A DNA stretch of 9,363 nucleotides from Deltaproteobacteria bacterium (GCA_026388915.1 JAPLIW010000680.1:1-9363), one strand, 5' to 3'; shown: positions 1 to 5,860, counted from the stretch's first letter. The notes: generated by a model not told the origin, from the letters alone. A program made the numbers and translations.

Positions 1-28
1 GAATGCGGATTGAAAATGAAAACCAAAA

Positions 29-56
29 AATCCGAAATCCGCAATCCGCAATCCGA
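29..56. repeat. Heptanucleotide array, AATCCGM type
   Basis: Four consecutive 7-nt units (AATCCGA, AATCCGC, AATCCGC, AATCCGA) run without a break. The window opens with GAATGCGGATT (1-11), which contains the reverse complement of the same unit. The same type recurs at 6051-6064. The array lies upstream of the DUF192 gene in non-coding DNA. No promoter was recognised between this array and the gene; positions 61-186 otherwise hold only a small hairpin at 111-133. Confidence 0.8.
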
Positions 57-175
57 AATAACTGAGCCGATGCTTTTTGCGCGCAACGCCCTTGCCCCCG
101 GGCCACAAGCTTGCTTTTTCGCATAAAAGGCAATCGCAAAAGTGAAATGGGCAAGGATTTGGGGATGCCGCCTTC

Positions 176-180
176 GGGAG
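176..180 (+). promoter_or_regulatory. Ribosome binding site deciding the DUF192 start
   Basis: GGGAG lies 3 nt before the ATG at 184 and 6 nt before the ATG at 187. The spacing favours 187, which also places the signal peptide right at the N-terminus. Confidence 0.55.
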
Positions 181-186
181 AAAATG

Positions 187-651
187 ATGCCTAAAACCAG
201 TCAAAGGATCATACTCCTCCTCATTCTTCTCCCCTCTTTCCTTCTTGGTTTTGGAGAAAGAGCCTATCCTCAGGGAGAGGGAAAGACTTCTGTCCAGTTA
301 ACGATCAAGGGAAAGAAAATTCGAGTCGAGGTGGCCCGTACCGAGGAGGAAAAATCCCAGGGGTTAATGTTCAGGGACAAGCTGGGGCCTAATGAAGGAA
401 TGCTTTTTATATACGAACGAGAGGATTTTCTCTCCTTCTGGATGAAGAATACTCCCCTCCCCCTGTCCATCGCTTTCCTCGATCAGCGAGGGAAGATCGT
501 GGACATTCAGGACATGGAGCCTTTCAACCTGCGAACCCACACCTCGGCCCGGCCCGCGTTGTACGCCCTGGAGATGAATAAGGGGTGGTTTAAAAAGAAT
601 GGGGTGAAAGTGGGAGAAAAAGTTCAAATGCCCCCTTCCCTGATAAAATAG
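187..651 (+). CDS. DUF192 family exported protein
   Basis: This is a 154-residue protein of the DUF192 family, small secreted or periplasmic proteins of unknown biochemical function. The N-terminus (MPKTSQR, then a leucine/isoleucine-rich stretch at about residues 8-21) is a clear signal peptide. The DUF192 domain follows at about residues 36-148 with the family hallmarks: GLMFR (59-63), GMLF (71-74), FWMKNTPLPL (84-93), a G-K-I-V-D-I strand (102-107), ALEM (127-130) and a closing VGEKVQM. The usual PLDI is PLSI here. The start was chosen at the second of two adjacent ATGs because GGGAG at 176-180 sits 6 nt before it. An upstream in-frame ATG at 142 would place charged sequence ahead of the signal peptide and has no Shine-Dalgarno. 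The stop codon runs directly into a heptamer repeat array. Family assignment is firm; the exact start is moderately sure. Confidence 0.9.
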   Translation: MPKTSQRIILLLILLPSFLLGFGERAYPQGEGKTSVQLTIKGKKIRVEVARTEEEKSQGLMFRDKLGPNEGMLFIYEREDFLSFWMKNTPLPLSIAFLDQRGKIVDIQDMEPFNLRTHTSARPALYALEMNKGWFKKNGVKVGEKVQMPPSLIK

Positions 652-699
652 TTACTCGTTATTCGTTACTCGTTACTCGGTACTCGGTACTCGTTGTTC
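651..699. repeat. Heptanucleotide array, GTTACTC type (7 units)
   Basis: Seven unbroken 7-nt units occur: GTTACTC, GTTATTC, GTTACTC, GTTACTC, GGTACTC, GGTACTC, GTTGTTC. The first G is the last base of the DUF192 stop codon (TAG, 649-651), so the array is flush with the gene end. The same unit occurs in reverse orientation at 5698-5718. The array lies between the convergent DUF192 and flavoprotein genes. Confidence 0.85.
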
Positions 700-744
700 G
701 CTGCTGCTTTTTCCCTCTCCCCCTTTTCGCCCTTTCGCCTTTTC

Positions 745-765
745 CCCTGCACCCTGCCCCCTGCT
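745..765. repeat. Heptanucleotide array, CCCTGCN type (3 units)
   Basis: CCCTGCA, CCCTGCC and CCCTGCT follow one another without a break inside a pyrimidine-rich stretch (about 700-770), 9 nt beyond the flavoprotein stop codon. No hairpin terminator is visible in this convergent gap. Confidence 0.65.
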
Positions 766-774
766 CCCAGTACT

Positions 775-1806
775 CTATGCCTCCGCTTCTTTGCCAAGGT
801 CCGGGTTCTGGGGGCAGTAGATCGGCCTTCCGCTCCTCATTTCCTCGGTGCAAGTATTGCAATAGGTACAGAGGACAACTTCATTCTCTTTTCCTTCTCG
901 CACCTTCTGCGGCCAGAAAGGATCTGCCAGGAGCTGCCGGCCCAGGGCGATCAGGTCAGCTTTCCCTTCCCGCAGGATTCCATCCGCCACGGTCCGCCTT
1001 TGAATCCGTCCCACGGCAATAACGGGAATGGACATTCCCGCCTTCATCCGTCCCGCCAGGTCGGCATGGGTTCCCTCCGGAGCGGAAGATTCGGGGATCG
1101 AGAGGTTGTCTTTCTGTCCCCTGCCGGCGGAGACATCGAGGATATCCAGCCCGTGGGTCTCCAGGGCTTTGCCCAGCTGAATGCTCTCTTCCACCGTCGC
1201 ACCCTGAAGTTCTCCATCCACCGCGCTGTGGCGGTAGAGCAGGAGGAATCTTTCTCCCGCCGCCCTGCGCATGGCTCCGACTAATTCGAGGGCCAGGCGC
1301 ATGCGTTTTTCGAGGCTGCCGCCGTAATCATCATGGCGCTGATTGGTCAGGGGGGAAAAGAATTGATTGATAAAATATCCATGGGCCCCGTGGATCTCCG
1401 CCCCGTCAAACCCCGCATCTCGACAGTGGACGGCGGCGGTGGCGAATTTTTCAACCACCGTTCGGATCTCCTCCCGGGAGATCCCGCGGCAGGGCCCTTG
1501 AACCGAAGGAGCTACCGCTTCGCCTTTCAGTTCGTTTCCATGCCAGAGCTGGATGGCAATCCGGGAGCCTTCCCTATGCACGGCCTCGACCAGCGGTTTC
1601 AGCTTTTGAACCCAGCTGAGATGGAGGAAGAGATCGACCGGGGTTCCGTGGACGATGATCAACCCCGCTCCTCCCCGGGCGCGTTCCGCGTAATATCTCG
1701 CCGTCTGCTCGTTCCGCAGGCCGAAATTCGTGACCACCGGAGCGAAGACGATGCGGTTCCGCAGTTCAATTCCTTTCACCGTCAGCGGATCGAAGAGACC
1801 GGGCAT
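775..1806 (-). CDS. NADH:flavin oxidoreductase, Old Yellow Enzyme family, with cluster cysteines
   Basis: This 343-residue FMN-binding TIM-barrel protein of the OYE / 2,4-dienoyl-CoA reductase superfamily probably reduces an activated C=C bond; the substrate is unknown. The N-terminal LFDPLTVKGIELRNRIVFAP is typical. HGAHGYFINQFFSP (139-152) supplies the His-x2-His pair (H139, H142) and Y144 seen in YqjM-type enzymes. YGGS (161-164), VGRI (265-268) and LGR (288-290) fit the FMN phosphate site. The C-terminus has C313, C316, C319 and C331, resembling the 4Fe-4S ligands of FadH-type reductases. The FAD/NAD(P)H half of FadH (about 670 aa) is absent, so electrons must come directly or from a partner. 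The start at 1806 has an excellent AGGAGG; an in-frame ATG 33 nt upstream would put that site inside the gene. It could be an enoate reductase or xenobiotic reductase. Confidence 0.9.
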   Translation of the reverse strand: MPGLFDPLTVKGIELRNRIVFAPVVTNFGLRNEQTARYYAERARGGAGLIIVHGTPVDLFLHLSWVQKLKPLVEAVHREGSRIAIQLWHGNELKGEAVAPSVQGPCRGISREEIRTVVEKFATAAVHCRDAGFDGAEIHGAHGYFINQFFSPLTNQRHDDYGGSLEKRMRLALELVGAMRRAAGERFLLLYRHSAVDGELQGATVEESIQLGKALETHGLDILDVSAGRGQKDNLSIPESSAPEGTHADLAGRMKAGMSIPVIAVGRIQRRTVADGILREGKADLIALGRQLLADPFWPQKVREGKENEVVLCTYCNTCTEEMRSGRPIYCPQNPDLGKEAEA

Positions 1807-1810
1807 AAAA

Positions 1811-1816
1811 CCTCCT
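1811..1816 (-). promoter_or_regulatory. Consensus Shine-Dalgarno of the OYE-family gene
   Basis: AGGAGG on the minus strand (CCTCCT on plus) is separated by 4 nt from the ATG at 1806-1804. It fixes the start there rather than at the in-frame ATG at 1839. Confidence 0.85.
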
Positions 1817-1823
1817 GAGGGAG

Positions 1824-1858
1824 AAATCCCAAATCCCAAGCACCCAATCAGAAATCAA
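1824..1858. repeat. Heptanucleotide array, AAATCCC/AAGCACC type (5 units)
   Basis: The units AAATCCC, AAATCCC, AAGCACC, CAATCAG and AAATCAA have a strict 7-nt register. Closely related units in a similar order occur at 5548-5582, inside the PIG-L coding region. Here the array begins 8 nt upstream of the flavoprotein Shine-Dalgarno and would lie in that gene's leader. No convincing promoter for the flavoprotein gene was found in 1859-1960. Confidence 0.75.
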
Positions 1859-1958
1859 CTCGATAATTTTCTATCCTAGAGGCCGCAGAGACGAAAAAAT
1901 GAAAAACCTATTTGGGCCGGATAAACACAGCGCGGCATAGCCGCAACCCAAGAAAATC

Positions 1959-2000
1959 ACCCCCTCCCTACCCTCCCCCCTCGAGGGGGAGGGAGGGGGT
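1959..2000. repeat. G/C-tract hairpin, possible terminator of the FeS gene
   Basis: Two C-rich tracts (1960-1980) and two G-rich tracts (1985-1999) are arranged around TCGA (1981-1984). CCCTCCCCC pairs with GGGGGAGGG across a one-base bulge, and an outer ACCCCC/GGGGGT pair encloses it. It lies about 60 nt beyond the minus-strand FeS gene stop. Read on that strand, the stem is followed by TGATTTTCTT, a weak U-tract, so it may end that transcript. Similar GC-rich hairpins are often dispersed in bacterial genomes, so it may simply be repeat DNA. Confidence 0.5.
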
Positions 2001-2014
2001 GGGGGCGGAAAGAA

Positions 2015-2047
2015 TCTCTGCGTGCCCTGCGAAGCCGGCGAGAGAAT
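2015..2047. repeat. Dispersed CTCTGCG / GCGAGAGAAT repeat, copy 1
   Basis: The segment beginning CTCTGCGTGCC and ending GCGAGAGAAT is nearly identical to 4697-4731 (copy 2), differing by a few substitutions and a short indel. A related half-unit (GCCGCAGAGACG) lies at about 1881-1893. It sits 12 nt beyond the stop codon of the FeS gene. Confidence 0.75.
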
Positions 2048-2059
2048 AGGTTTTTATTT

Positions 2060-3136
2060 TTATTTGGGATTTTTCTCCCGGGATCTTTCCTGGGCAATCC
2101 GTTGATACGTATCGATCGGCCGGAGGGGCGGTACATAATGCTCCGGGCGCGGTTTGGGGTGCAGGGACATCGCCTTTGTCGGGCAGGTGGTTACACACAA
2201 GCCGCAGCCCACGCACCGTTTCAGGTCGATCACCGCCCAGTCGTCATCCAGGTAGACGGCCTCCATCTGGCACCGCTCCAGGCAGGCCCCGCATCCCGAG
2301 CAGAGGTCCTGGTCCACCCGGGCATAGTAATTGGACTTCACTACGCTGCTGGGGTGGGGGTGCATTTTAATCGCCTTGAGCATCCCGCAGCAGCAGCCGC
2401 AGCAGCTGCACAGGCCTCCCACCCGCTGGGCATTGGCCGGGCTGGGCACCAGGCCGGCCTCTTCGTTCTTCCGCAGGATCTCCAGCGCTTCTCCCAAGGA
2501 TATTTTCCGGCCCAACCCGTTTTCGACGTAGTACTCCCCCAGGGCTCCGAAGACAAAACAATTCTCCAGCGGTTTCCCGCAGGGATGCCCGAGGATTCCG
2601 CTTTTTTTCCGGCATATGCATTCCGCCACGACAATGGTCTTGCGGGACTCGATGATTTTCCGCAGCTCGTCGTAAGGCTGAATCTCCATCTGTGCGGGAA
2701 GGCTTTCCCGCACGGGCACGACTCGAAGCTGGGGGGTCTGAACCTCGCTGATTTCCCGATGGAACCCTTCCCGCATGTATTCGTCGAGCATGGCGCACAA
2801 TTCCGGATCCAGGCGGTTGAGCTGAAATTCCAGGATCCCCACGACAAACATGATCGCCAGGTACCGATATTCCTCCCCTTCCTTGATCCGCAGGATCAAT
2901 CCCTTCCGGGACATCCGGGAAAGGAGATCGGAAATTACCCCGGGATCCCGGCCCAGGCGCTGGGCGATGGTTCCCGCTGATTCCGGAAAAGGCTTGAGGT
3001 TGCAGGCCATCTCCGCTTCCTCCTCGCTGAAAAGCTTGCGGAGAATCCTCATTTCCACCCCGGTCTCCGTTTTCGGGTATCCGGTGGGAAGGGAGTTGAG
3101 GTGGTCCCGGAGTCTCTCGTAGATGCCTTCCGGCAT
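2060..3136 (-). CDS. Winged-helix-like, cysteine-rich protein with two 4Fe-4S ferredoxin motifs
   Basis: This is a 358-residue cytoplasmic protein of unknown function. Residues about 53-95 (TIAQRLGRDPGVISDLLSRM, then KGLI) read as a winged helix-turn-helix. The following EFQLNRLD segment is typical of an anaerobe family annotated only as 4Fe-4S binding protein. A middle region has C173, C175, C186 and C193, then a striking CSCCGCCCG run (243-251; six cysteines). Two classical clusters follow: CSGCGACLERC (279-289) and CVGCGLCVTTCP (308-319). The start has an AGGAG-like site 7-8 nt upstream. The gene follows the HD-GYP gene by 23 nt on the same strand, so they are probably one operon. A redox-responsive regulator or electron carrier is possible; no substrate can be deduced. 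Intact, with no frameshift seen. Confidence 0.85.
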   Translation of the reverse strand: MPEGIYERLRDHLNSLPTGYPKTETGVEMRILRKLFSEEEAEMACNLKPFPESAGTIAQRLGRDPGVISDLLSRMSRKGLILRIKEGEEYRYLAIMFVVGILEFQLNRLDPELCAMLDEYMREGFHREISEVQTPQLRVVPVRESLPAQMEIQPYDELRKIIESRKTIVVAECICRKKSGILGHPCGKPLENCFVFGALGEYYVENGLGRKISLGEALEILRKNEEAGLVPSPANAQRVGGLCSCCGCCCGMLKAIKMHPHPSSVVKSNYYARVDQDLCSGCGACLERCQMEAVYLDDDWAVIDLKRCVGCGLCVTTCPTKAMSLHPKPRPEHYVPPLRPIDTYQRIAQERSREKNPK

Positions 3137-3159
3137 GATCTTCTCCTTCGGGGTTGGAT

Positions 3160-4398
3160 TCAGGGGCGGCTCGAATCTTCTTTGTCGTTTTCCAGCGAGT
3201 CCAGGTCCCGAAACTTGTCGAAGTCCCCTTCCCGGTCCGAATGGCGTTCCTTGATTTTCCGGACTTCGCCAAGGCGGTCGAGAAAAACATCCAGGATCCG
3301 GGGGTCGAAGTGGGCTCCCCGTCCTTCTTGCAGGATGCGCAGGACTTCGGCCTCGGGCATGGCTTCCTTATAGACCCGCTTGGATGACAGAGCATCGAAG
3401 ACATCGGCCAGAATGGTGATCCGGCCTTCGAGGGGTATTTTTTCTCCCTTTAAGCCGCGGGGGTATCCCGTCCCGTCGAATTTTTCATGATGCGTCACGG
3501 CCACGACGCGCGACTTCTGCAAAACCGAGGCCGCAGAGCCTTTCAGGATGTTTCCCCCGATGGTGGTATGGTATTCCATGATCTTCCGCTCTTCCGCAGT
3601 CAGGGGGCCGGGCTTTTGGAGGATGCGGTCGGGGATTCCCAGCTTGCCCACGTCGTGCATGAGGCTGGACCAGAGGATGACCTCGACCTCCTCCTTTCCC
3701 CACCCCAGTCCTTCGGCGATGAGGGCGCAGTAACGGCTCATCCGTTTGATGTGGTTGGCGGTCTCCTTGTCCCGATACTCCGCAGCCACGCCCAGGCGGA
3801 AGATGGTGTCCAGGTGGGCCTGTTTCAGGTTCTCGGTGAGCTCGGCATTTTCGATGGCCACCGCCGCCTGGGAAGCCAGAGACGAAGCCAGCTTTTCATG
3901 CTCGATCCGGAAGGGAATCACCCGCCCGTCGCTCAGGGCGTTGATCAGCTGCAGGACCCCGACCGCCTCCCCGTCCCGGTTGAGCATGGGCACCGCCATC
4001 ATGGAATGGGAGGCATACCCGGCCTTCTGGTCCCAGGAAGGGTTGTAATGGTAGGAGGCTTCCGGGGGGATCTCCTTCACATCCGGGATGTTCAGCACCT
4101 TCCGGGTCAGGGCGGAGTATCCGGCGATGGATTCCCGGGAGACGGGCATTTCAAAAGACTGGTACATCTGCCGCATCCGGTCCTCTCCCAGTCGGTCGCT
4201 CAGGCTCTGGCACTGGCTGACCCGGAAGATCAGCCGGTCCCCCTTCACCAGGTAGAGCGTTCCCGCATCCGCCTGGGTTAGCCGGCGGGCCTCCAGCAGG
4301 ATCATGTTCAGGAGCTTCTCCAGGTCGTGGATGCTGGAAAGGGCGATTCCCACGTTGAGGAGTTCCTCAAAGTCGGCGGCGAATGAAAAGCGGTCCAT
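3160..4398 (-). CDS. GAF domain HD-GYP cyclic-di-GMP phosphodiesterase
   Basis: This is a 412-residue soluble signalling protein. A GAF sensor domain occupies about residues 10-185 (AGTLYLV, MMAVPMLNRDGEAVGVLQLIN, SQAAVAIENAEL). A short helix leads to an HD-GYP domain at about 195-375. Catalytic features are present: H216 (NHIKRM), HDVGK (248-252), H277, HHEKFDGTGYPRG (303-315, the full HHExxDGxGYP signature) and ADVFDAL (331-337). HD-GYP enzymes hydrolyse c-di-GMP with a di- or tri-iron centre; the GAF ligand is unknown. There is no receiver domain or membrane segment. The ATG at 4398 was chosen because a near-consensus promoter (4445-4473) lies upstream of it. An in-frame ATG at 4473 would start at that promoter's -35 box and so could not be translated from its transcript. 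First gene of a probable two-gene operon with the FeS protein. Confidence 0.93.
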   Translation of the reverse strand: MDRFSFAADFEELLNVGIALSSIHDLEKLLNMILLEARRLTQADAGTLYLVKGDRLIFRVSQCQSLSDRLGEDRMRQMYQSFEMPVSRESIAGYSALTRKVLNIPDVKEIPPEASYHYNPSWDQKAGYASHSMMAVPMLNRDGEAVGVLQLINALSDGRVIPFRIEHEKLASSLASQAAVAIENAELTENLKQAHLDTIFRLGVAAEYRDKETANHIKRMSRYCALIAEGLGWGKEEVEVILWSSLMHDVGKLGIPDRILQKPGPLTAEERKIMEYHTTIGGNILKGSAASVLQKSRVVAVTHHEKFDGTGYPRGLKGEKIPLEGRITILADVFDALSSKRVYKEAMPEAEVLRILQEGRGAHFDPRILDVFLDRLGEVRKIKERHSDREGDFDKFRDLDSLENDKEDSSRP

Positions 4399-4444
4399 GG
4401 CTTGCCCTCTGGTTGATCGAGCCCGGAACGGTTTAAGTTGGCTG

Positions 4445-4473
4445 ATTATAGACTGGCCCCGGTTGAAAGGCAA
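4445..4473 (-). promoter_or_regulatory. Sigma70-type promoter for the HD-GYP/FeS operon
   Basis: On the minus strand, TTGCCT (4473-4468) and a perfect TATAAT (4450-4445) are separated by 17 nt. Transcription would begin near 4438 and give a leader of about 40 nt before the ATG at 4398. Confidence 0.7.
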
Positions 4474-4502
4474 TAGAGATCGGGTCTTTAGAGGATTTTA
4501 AT

Positions 4503-4532
4503 TTGACACCCCCGGCGCAGACATCCTATATT
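4503..4532 (+). promoter_or_regulatory. Sigma70-type promoter reading toward the PIG-L gene
   Basis: A perfect TTGACA (4503-4508) is followed after 18 nt by TATATT (4527-4532). It diverges from the HD-GYP promoter, with the -35 boxes 29 nt apart. The predicted transcript has a leader of about 240 nt containing the inverted repeat element at 4593-4730. Confidence 0.65.
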
Positions 4533-4592
4533 GAAAGAAAGCACCCCAAAAAGGAACCCATACCAAATTCCAAAATGAAAAATAAAGAATTC

Positions 4593-4730
4593 TTCTCTCG
4601 CAGAGGTCGCAGGGTTCGCAGAGTTAAAGACGCACGAATAAACGGCTCAGTATATCTGGTTTTTGTATTTTGACAAATATCTATGTTTTCCCTGTGTACT
4701 CTGCGTGCTCTAGCGAAGCGGGCGAGAGAA
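4593..4730. repeat. Inverted repeat element with CGCAGAG nonamers, copy 2
   Basis: The element is bounded by TTCTCTCGC (4593-4601) and its perfect inverse GCGAGAGAA (4722-4730). The left arm holds three 9-nt units: CGCAGAGGT, CGCAGGGTT, CGCAGAGTT (4599-4625). The right arm (4697-4731) nearly matches the repeat at 2015-2047, and CTCTGCG at 4699-4705 is the inverse of CGCAGAG at 4617-4623, so the arms can form an imperfect long stem. The A/T-rich central part (4626-4696) shows no ORF. A left-arm-like copy lies at 5611-5634. Confidence 0.7.
4649..4676 (-). promoter_or_regulatory. Possible second minus-strand promoter inside the repeat element
   Basis: TTGTCA (4676-4671) and TATACT (4654-4649) on the minus strand are 16 nt apart, each with 5 of 6 consensus matches. 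It lies in the A/T-rich loop of the inverted element and would read toward the HD-GYP gene. A/T-rich sequence gives such matches by chance, so this is tentative. Confidence 0.3.
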
Positions 4731-4769
4731 TCGTGATTTTCCGTCTGGGAAAATTTGAGGCCAGCGGGC

Positions 4770-4776
4770 GGGAGGG
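4770..4776 (+). promoter_or_regulatory. Ribosome binding site deciding a TTG start for the PIG-L gene
   Basis: GGGAGGG lies 5-6 nt ahead of the TTG at 4782-4784. No ATG or GTG precedes the conserved AHPDD motif at a sensible distance, so the TTG is the best start. Confidence 0.6.
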
Positions 4777-4781
4777 ATATT

Positions 4782-5606
4782 TTGAGGAGACAACGAAACA
4801 AAGACAAGAAAGGTCAGCGCGTTCTGGTGATCAGCGCCCATCCGGATGATACGGAATTCGGCTGCGGGGGGACCCTGGCCAGGTGGGCCCGGGAGGGGGC
4901 GGAGGTCTTCTACTGCATCTGCACCAGCGGGGAAAAGGGGACCGACGACCCCAACCTCCCCTGTCATGCTCTGGCTCTCATCCGGGAGAAAGAACAGAGA
5001 GCCGCCGCCCGGGTGATCGGCGCCCGGGAGGTCGTTTTCCTCCGGAAACCCGACGGCGAGCTTGAGTATTCCCTGGATTTTCGGGGAGACCTCGTTCGGG
5101 TGATCCGGCAGTTTCGCCCCCATACCCTCTTCACCCACGACCCGGCAAACCGTTCCTTTGATGTTCAGTATATTTTCCACGCCGACCACCGGGTGGTGGG
5201 GGAGCTGGCCTTCGACGCCGCCTATCCTGCGGCTCTGAACCACAACTTTTATCCCGCCCACCAGGTGGAAGGGCTTTCCCCCCACGCGGTTTCGGAGATC
5301 TACTTTGTCGCTTCGGCCGAGCCGAATACCTGGATTGACATCGAACCGACCCTGTATTTGAAACTCCAGGCCCTCCGCTGCCACGCCAGCCAGATCAAGA
5401 AGCCCAGGATGATGGAACAGATGGTCCGTACCTGGTTCGGGGCCTGGGGACGGGAGAAAGGCTTCGTCTACGCCGAGCGGTTCCGGAGGCTGGAAATCTT
5501 CCAAAATCCGGGGGACCGTATGAAGAAGCTGAAAGAGACTCTAAAACAAGCACCAAATCCCAACCACCCAATAACAAACAAGCTCCAGGGAAAAACAAAA
5601 AAATGA
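4782..5606 (+). CDS. PIG-L / LmbE family deacetylase
   Basis: This is a 274-residue putative zinc-dependent N-deacetylase of the PIG-L/LmbE family, whose members remove acetyl groups from N-acetylglucosaminyl compounds such as bacillithiol or mycothiol precursors or glycans. The substrate here is unknown. Metal-site motifs are intact: AHPDDTE (19-25) following the VLVIS strand, and HADH (133-136). It is cytoplasmic, with no signal peptide. Translation probably starts at TTG (4782) behind GGGAGGG; another in-frame TTG at 4755 lacks a good site. The conserved domain seems to end near residue 242 (RRLEIFQ). The last 20 or so residues (KQAPNPNHPITN...) are encoded by a heptamer repeat array (5548-5582), so the tail is probably repeat-derived. 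The stop overlaps the start of the next short ORF by 4 nt. Alone on its strand apart from that relic. Confidence 0.9.
   Translation: MRRQRNKDKKGQRVLVISAHPDDTEFGCGGTLARWAREGAEVFYCICTSGEKGTDDPNLPCHALALIREKEQRAAARVIGAREVVFLRKPDGELEYSLDFRGDLVRVIRQFRPHTLFTHDPANRSFDVQYIFHADHRVVGELAFDAAYPAALNHNFYPAHQVEGLSPHAVSEIYFVASAEPNTWIDIEPTLYLKLQALRCHASQIKKPRMMEQMVRTWFGAWGREKGFVYAERFRRLEIFQNPGDRMKKLKETLKQAPNPNHPITNKLQGKTKK
5548..5582. repeat. Heptanucleotide array inside the PIG-L 3' end (5 units)
   Basis: The units AAGCACC, AAATCCC, AACCACC, CAATAAC and AAACAAG are in strict 7-nt register. They are closely related to the intergenic array at 1824-1858. The array is translated as the C-terminal tail of the PIG-L protein. 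Confidence 0.75.
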
Positions 5607-5860
5607 AAACCATTGTCTCTCGCAGAGCCCGCAGAGAAATCAATCTTGTCCGATTCCGCTTGCCTGTCGCCCGTCTCGGTAAAAAGCCGTTTCAAACGAG
5701 TAACCAGGAACGAGTAACAAAGTTTTTCCCCTGGGGAGACCCCGTTTGGGTTCCCGGGGACAGCACGCGAGAGGAAATGGAAGCGAAGCGCCTCCTTCTC
5801 CAGGACCGCCTGCATGAGATCACCGAGGAGGCGGACCGTTTTTTTGAGAAAACGAAATGA
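5603..5860 (+). pseudogene. Chimeric short ORF: repeat-derived 5' half, DUF374 acyltransferase C-terminal relic
   Basis: This is an open frame of 85 codons. Its first third (5611-5634) is a copy of the CGCAGAG repeat. The middle includes a reverse GTTACTC heptamer array (5698-5718). From about 5720 the translation changes character: FFPWGDPVWVPGDSTREEME, then KRLLLQDRLHEITEEADRFF. This matches, from memory, the C-terminal pattern of DUF374 lysophospholipid acyltransferases (GxPixVP..., E-x2-R-x2-L, L-x2-L-x-EAD). The catalytic domain expected upstream (roughly 170-190 residues) is missing, replaced by repeats. No good Shine-Dalgarno precedes the ATG, which overlaps the PIG-L stop. It is most likely a dead 3' remnant, though an expressed small protein cannot be excluded. 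Confidence 0.6.
5698..5718. repeat. Heptanucleotide array, inverse GTTACTC type (3 units)
   Basis: GAGTAAC, CAGGAAC and GAGTAAC follow in 7-nt register. GAGTAAC is the reverse complement of GTTACTC at 651-699. The array ends about 2 nt before the acyltransferase-like relic begins. Confidence 0.7.

Noticed and set aside
29..56. CRISPR-like array
   Set aside because: Units are 7 nt with no spacers; none of the repeats in the window have the 24-40-nt repeat plus unique spacer layout.
1807..1839. N-terminal extension of the flavoprotein gene to an ATG at 1839
   Set aside because: The extension would bury the consensus AGGAGG and is partly made of heptamer repeat; the family N-terminus starts at MPGLFDPL.
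2102..2980. Plus-strand open frame opposite the FeS protein gene
   Set aside because: It is a shadow of the cysteine codons; its alanine run only mirrors the GC-rich Cys/Gly codons.
3487..4281. Long plus-strand open frame opposite the HD-GYP gene
   Set aside because: It is antisense to a gene with intact catalytic motifs, has no recognisable domain, and arises from GC-rich codon composition.
4399..4473. N-terminal extension of the HD-GYP gene to an ATG at 4473
   Set aside because: It would begin at the -35 box of the near-consensus promoter at 4445-4473 and adds unconserved basic sequence.
4670..4698. Second plus-strand promoter starting with TTGACA at 4670
   Set aside because: The hexamer 17 nt downstream (TGTGTA) is a poor -10 match.
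4710..5504. Long minus-strand open frame opposite the PIG-L gene
   Set aside because: It is antisense to the conserved AHPDD and HADH motifs, has a composition typical of a shadow frame, and has no family features.
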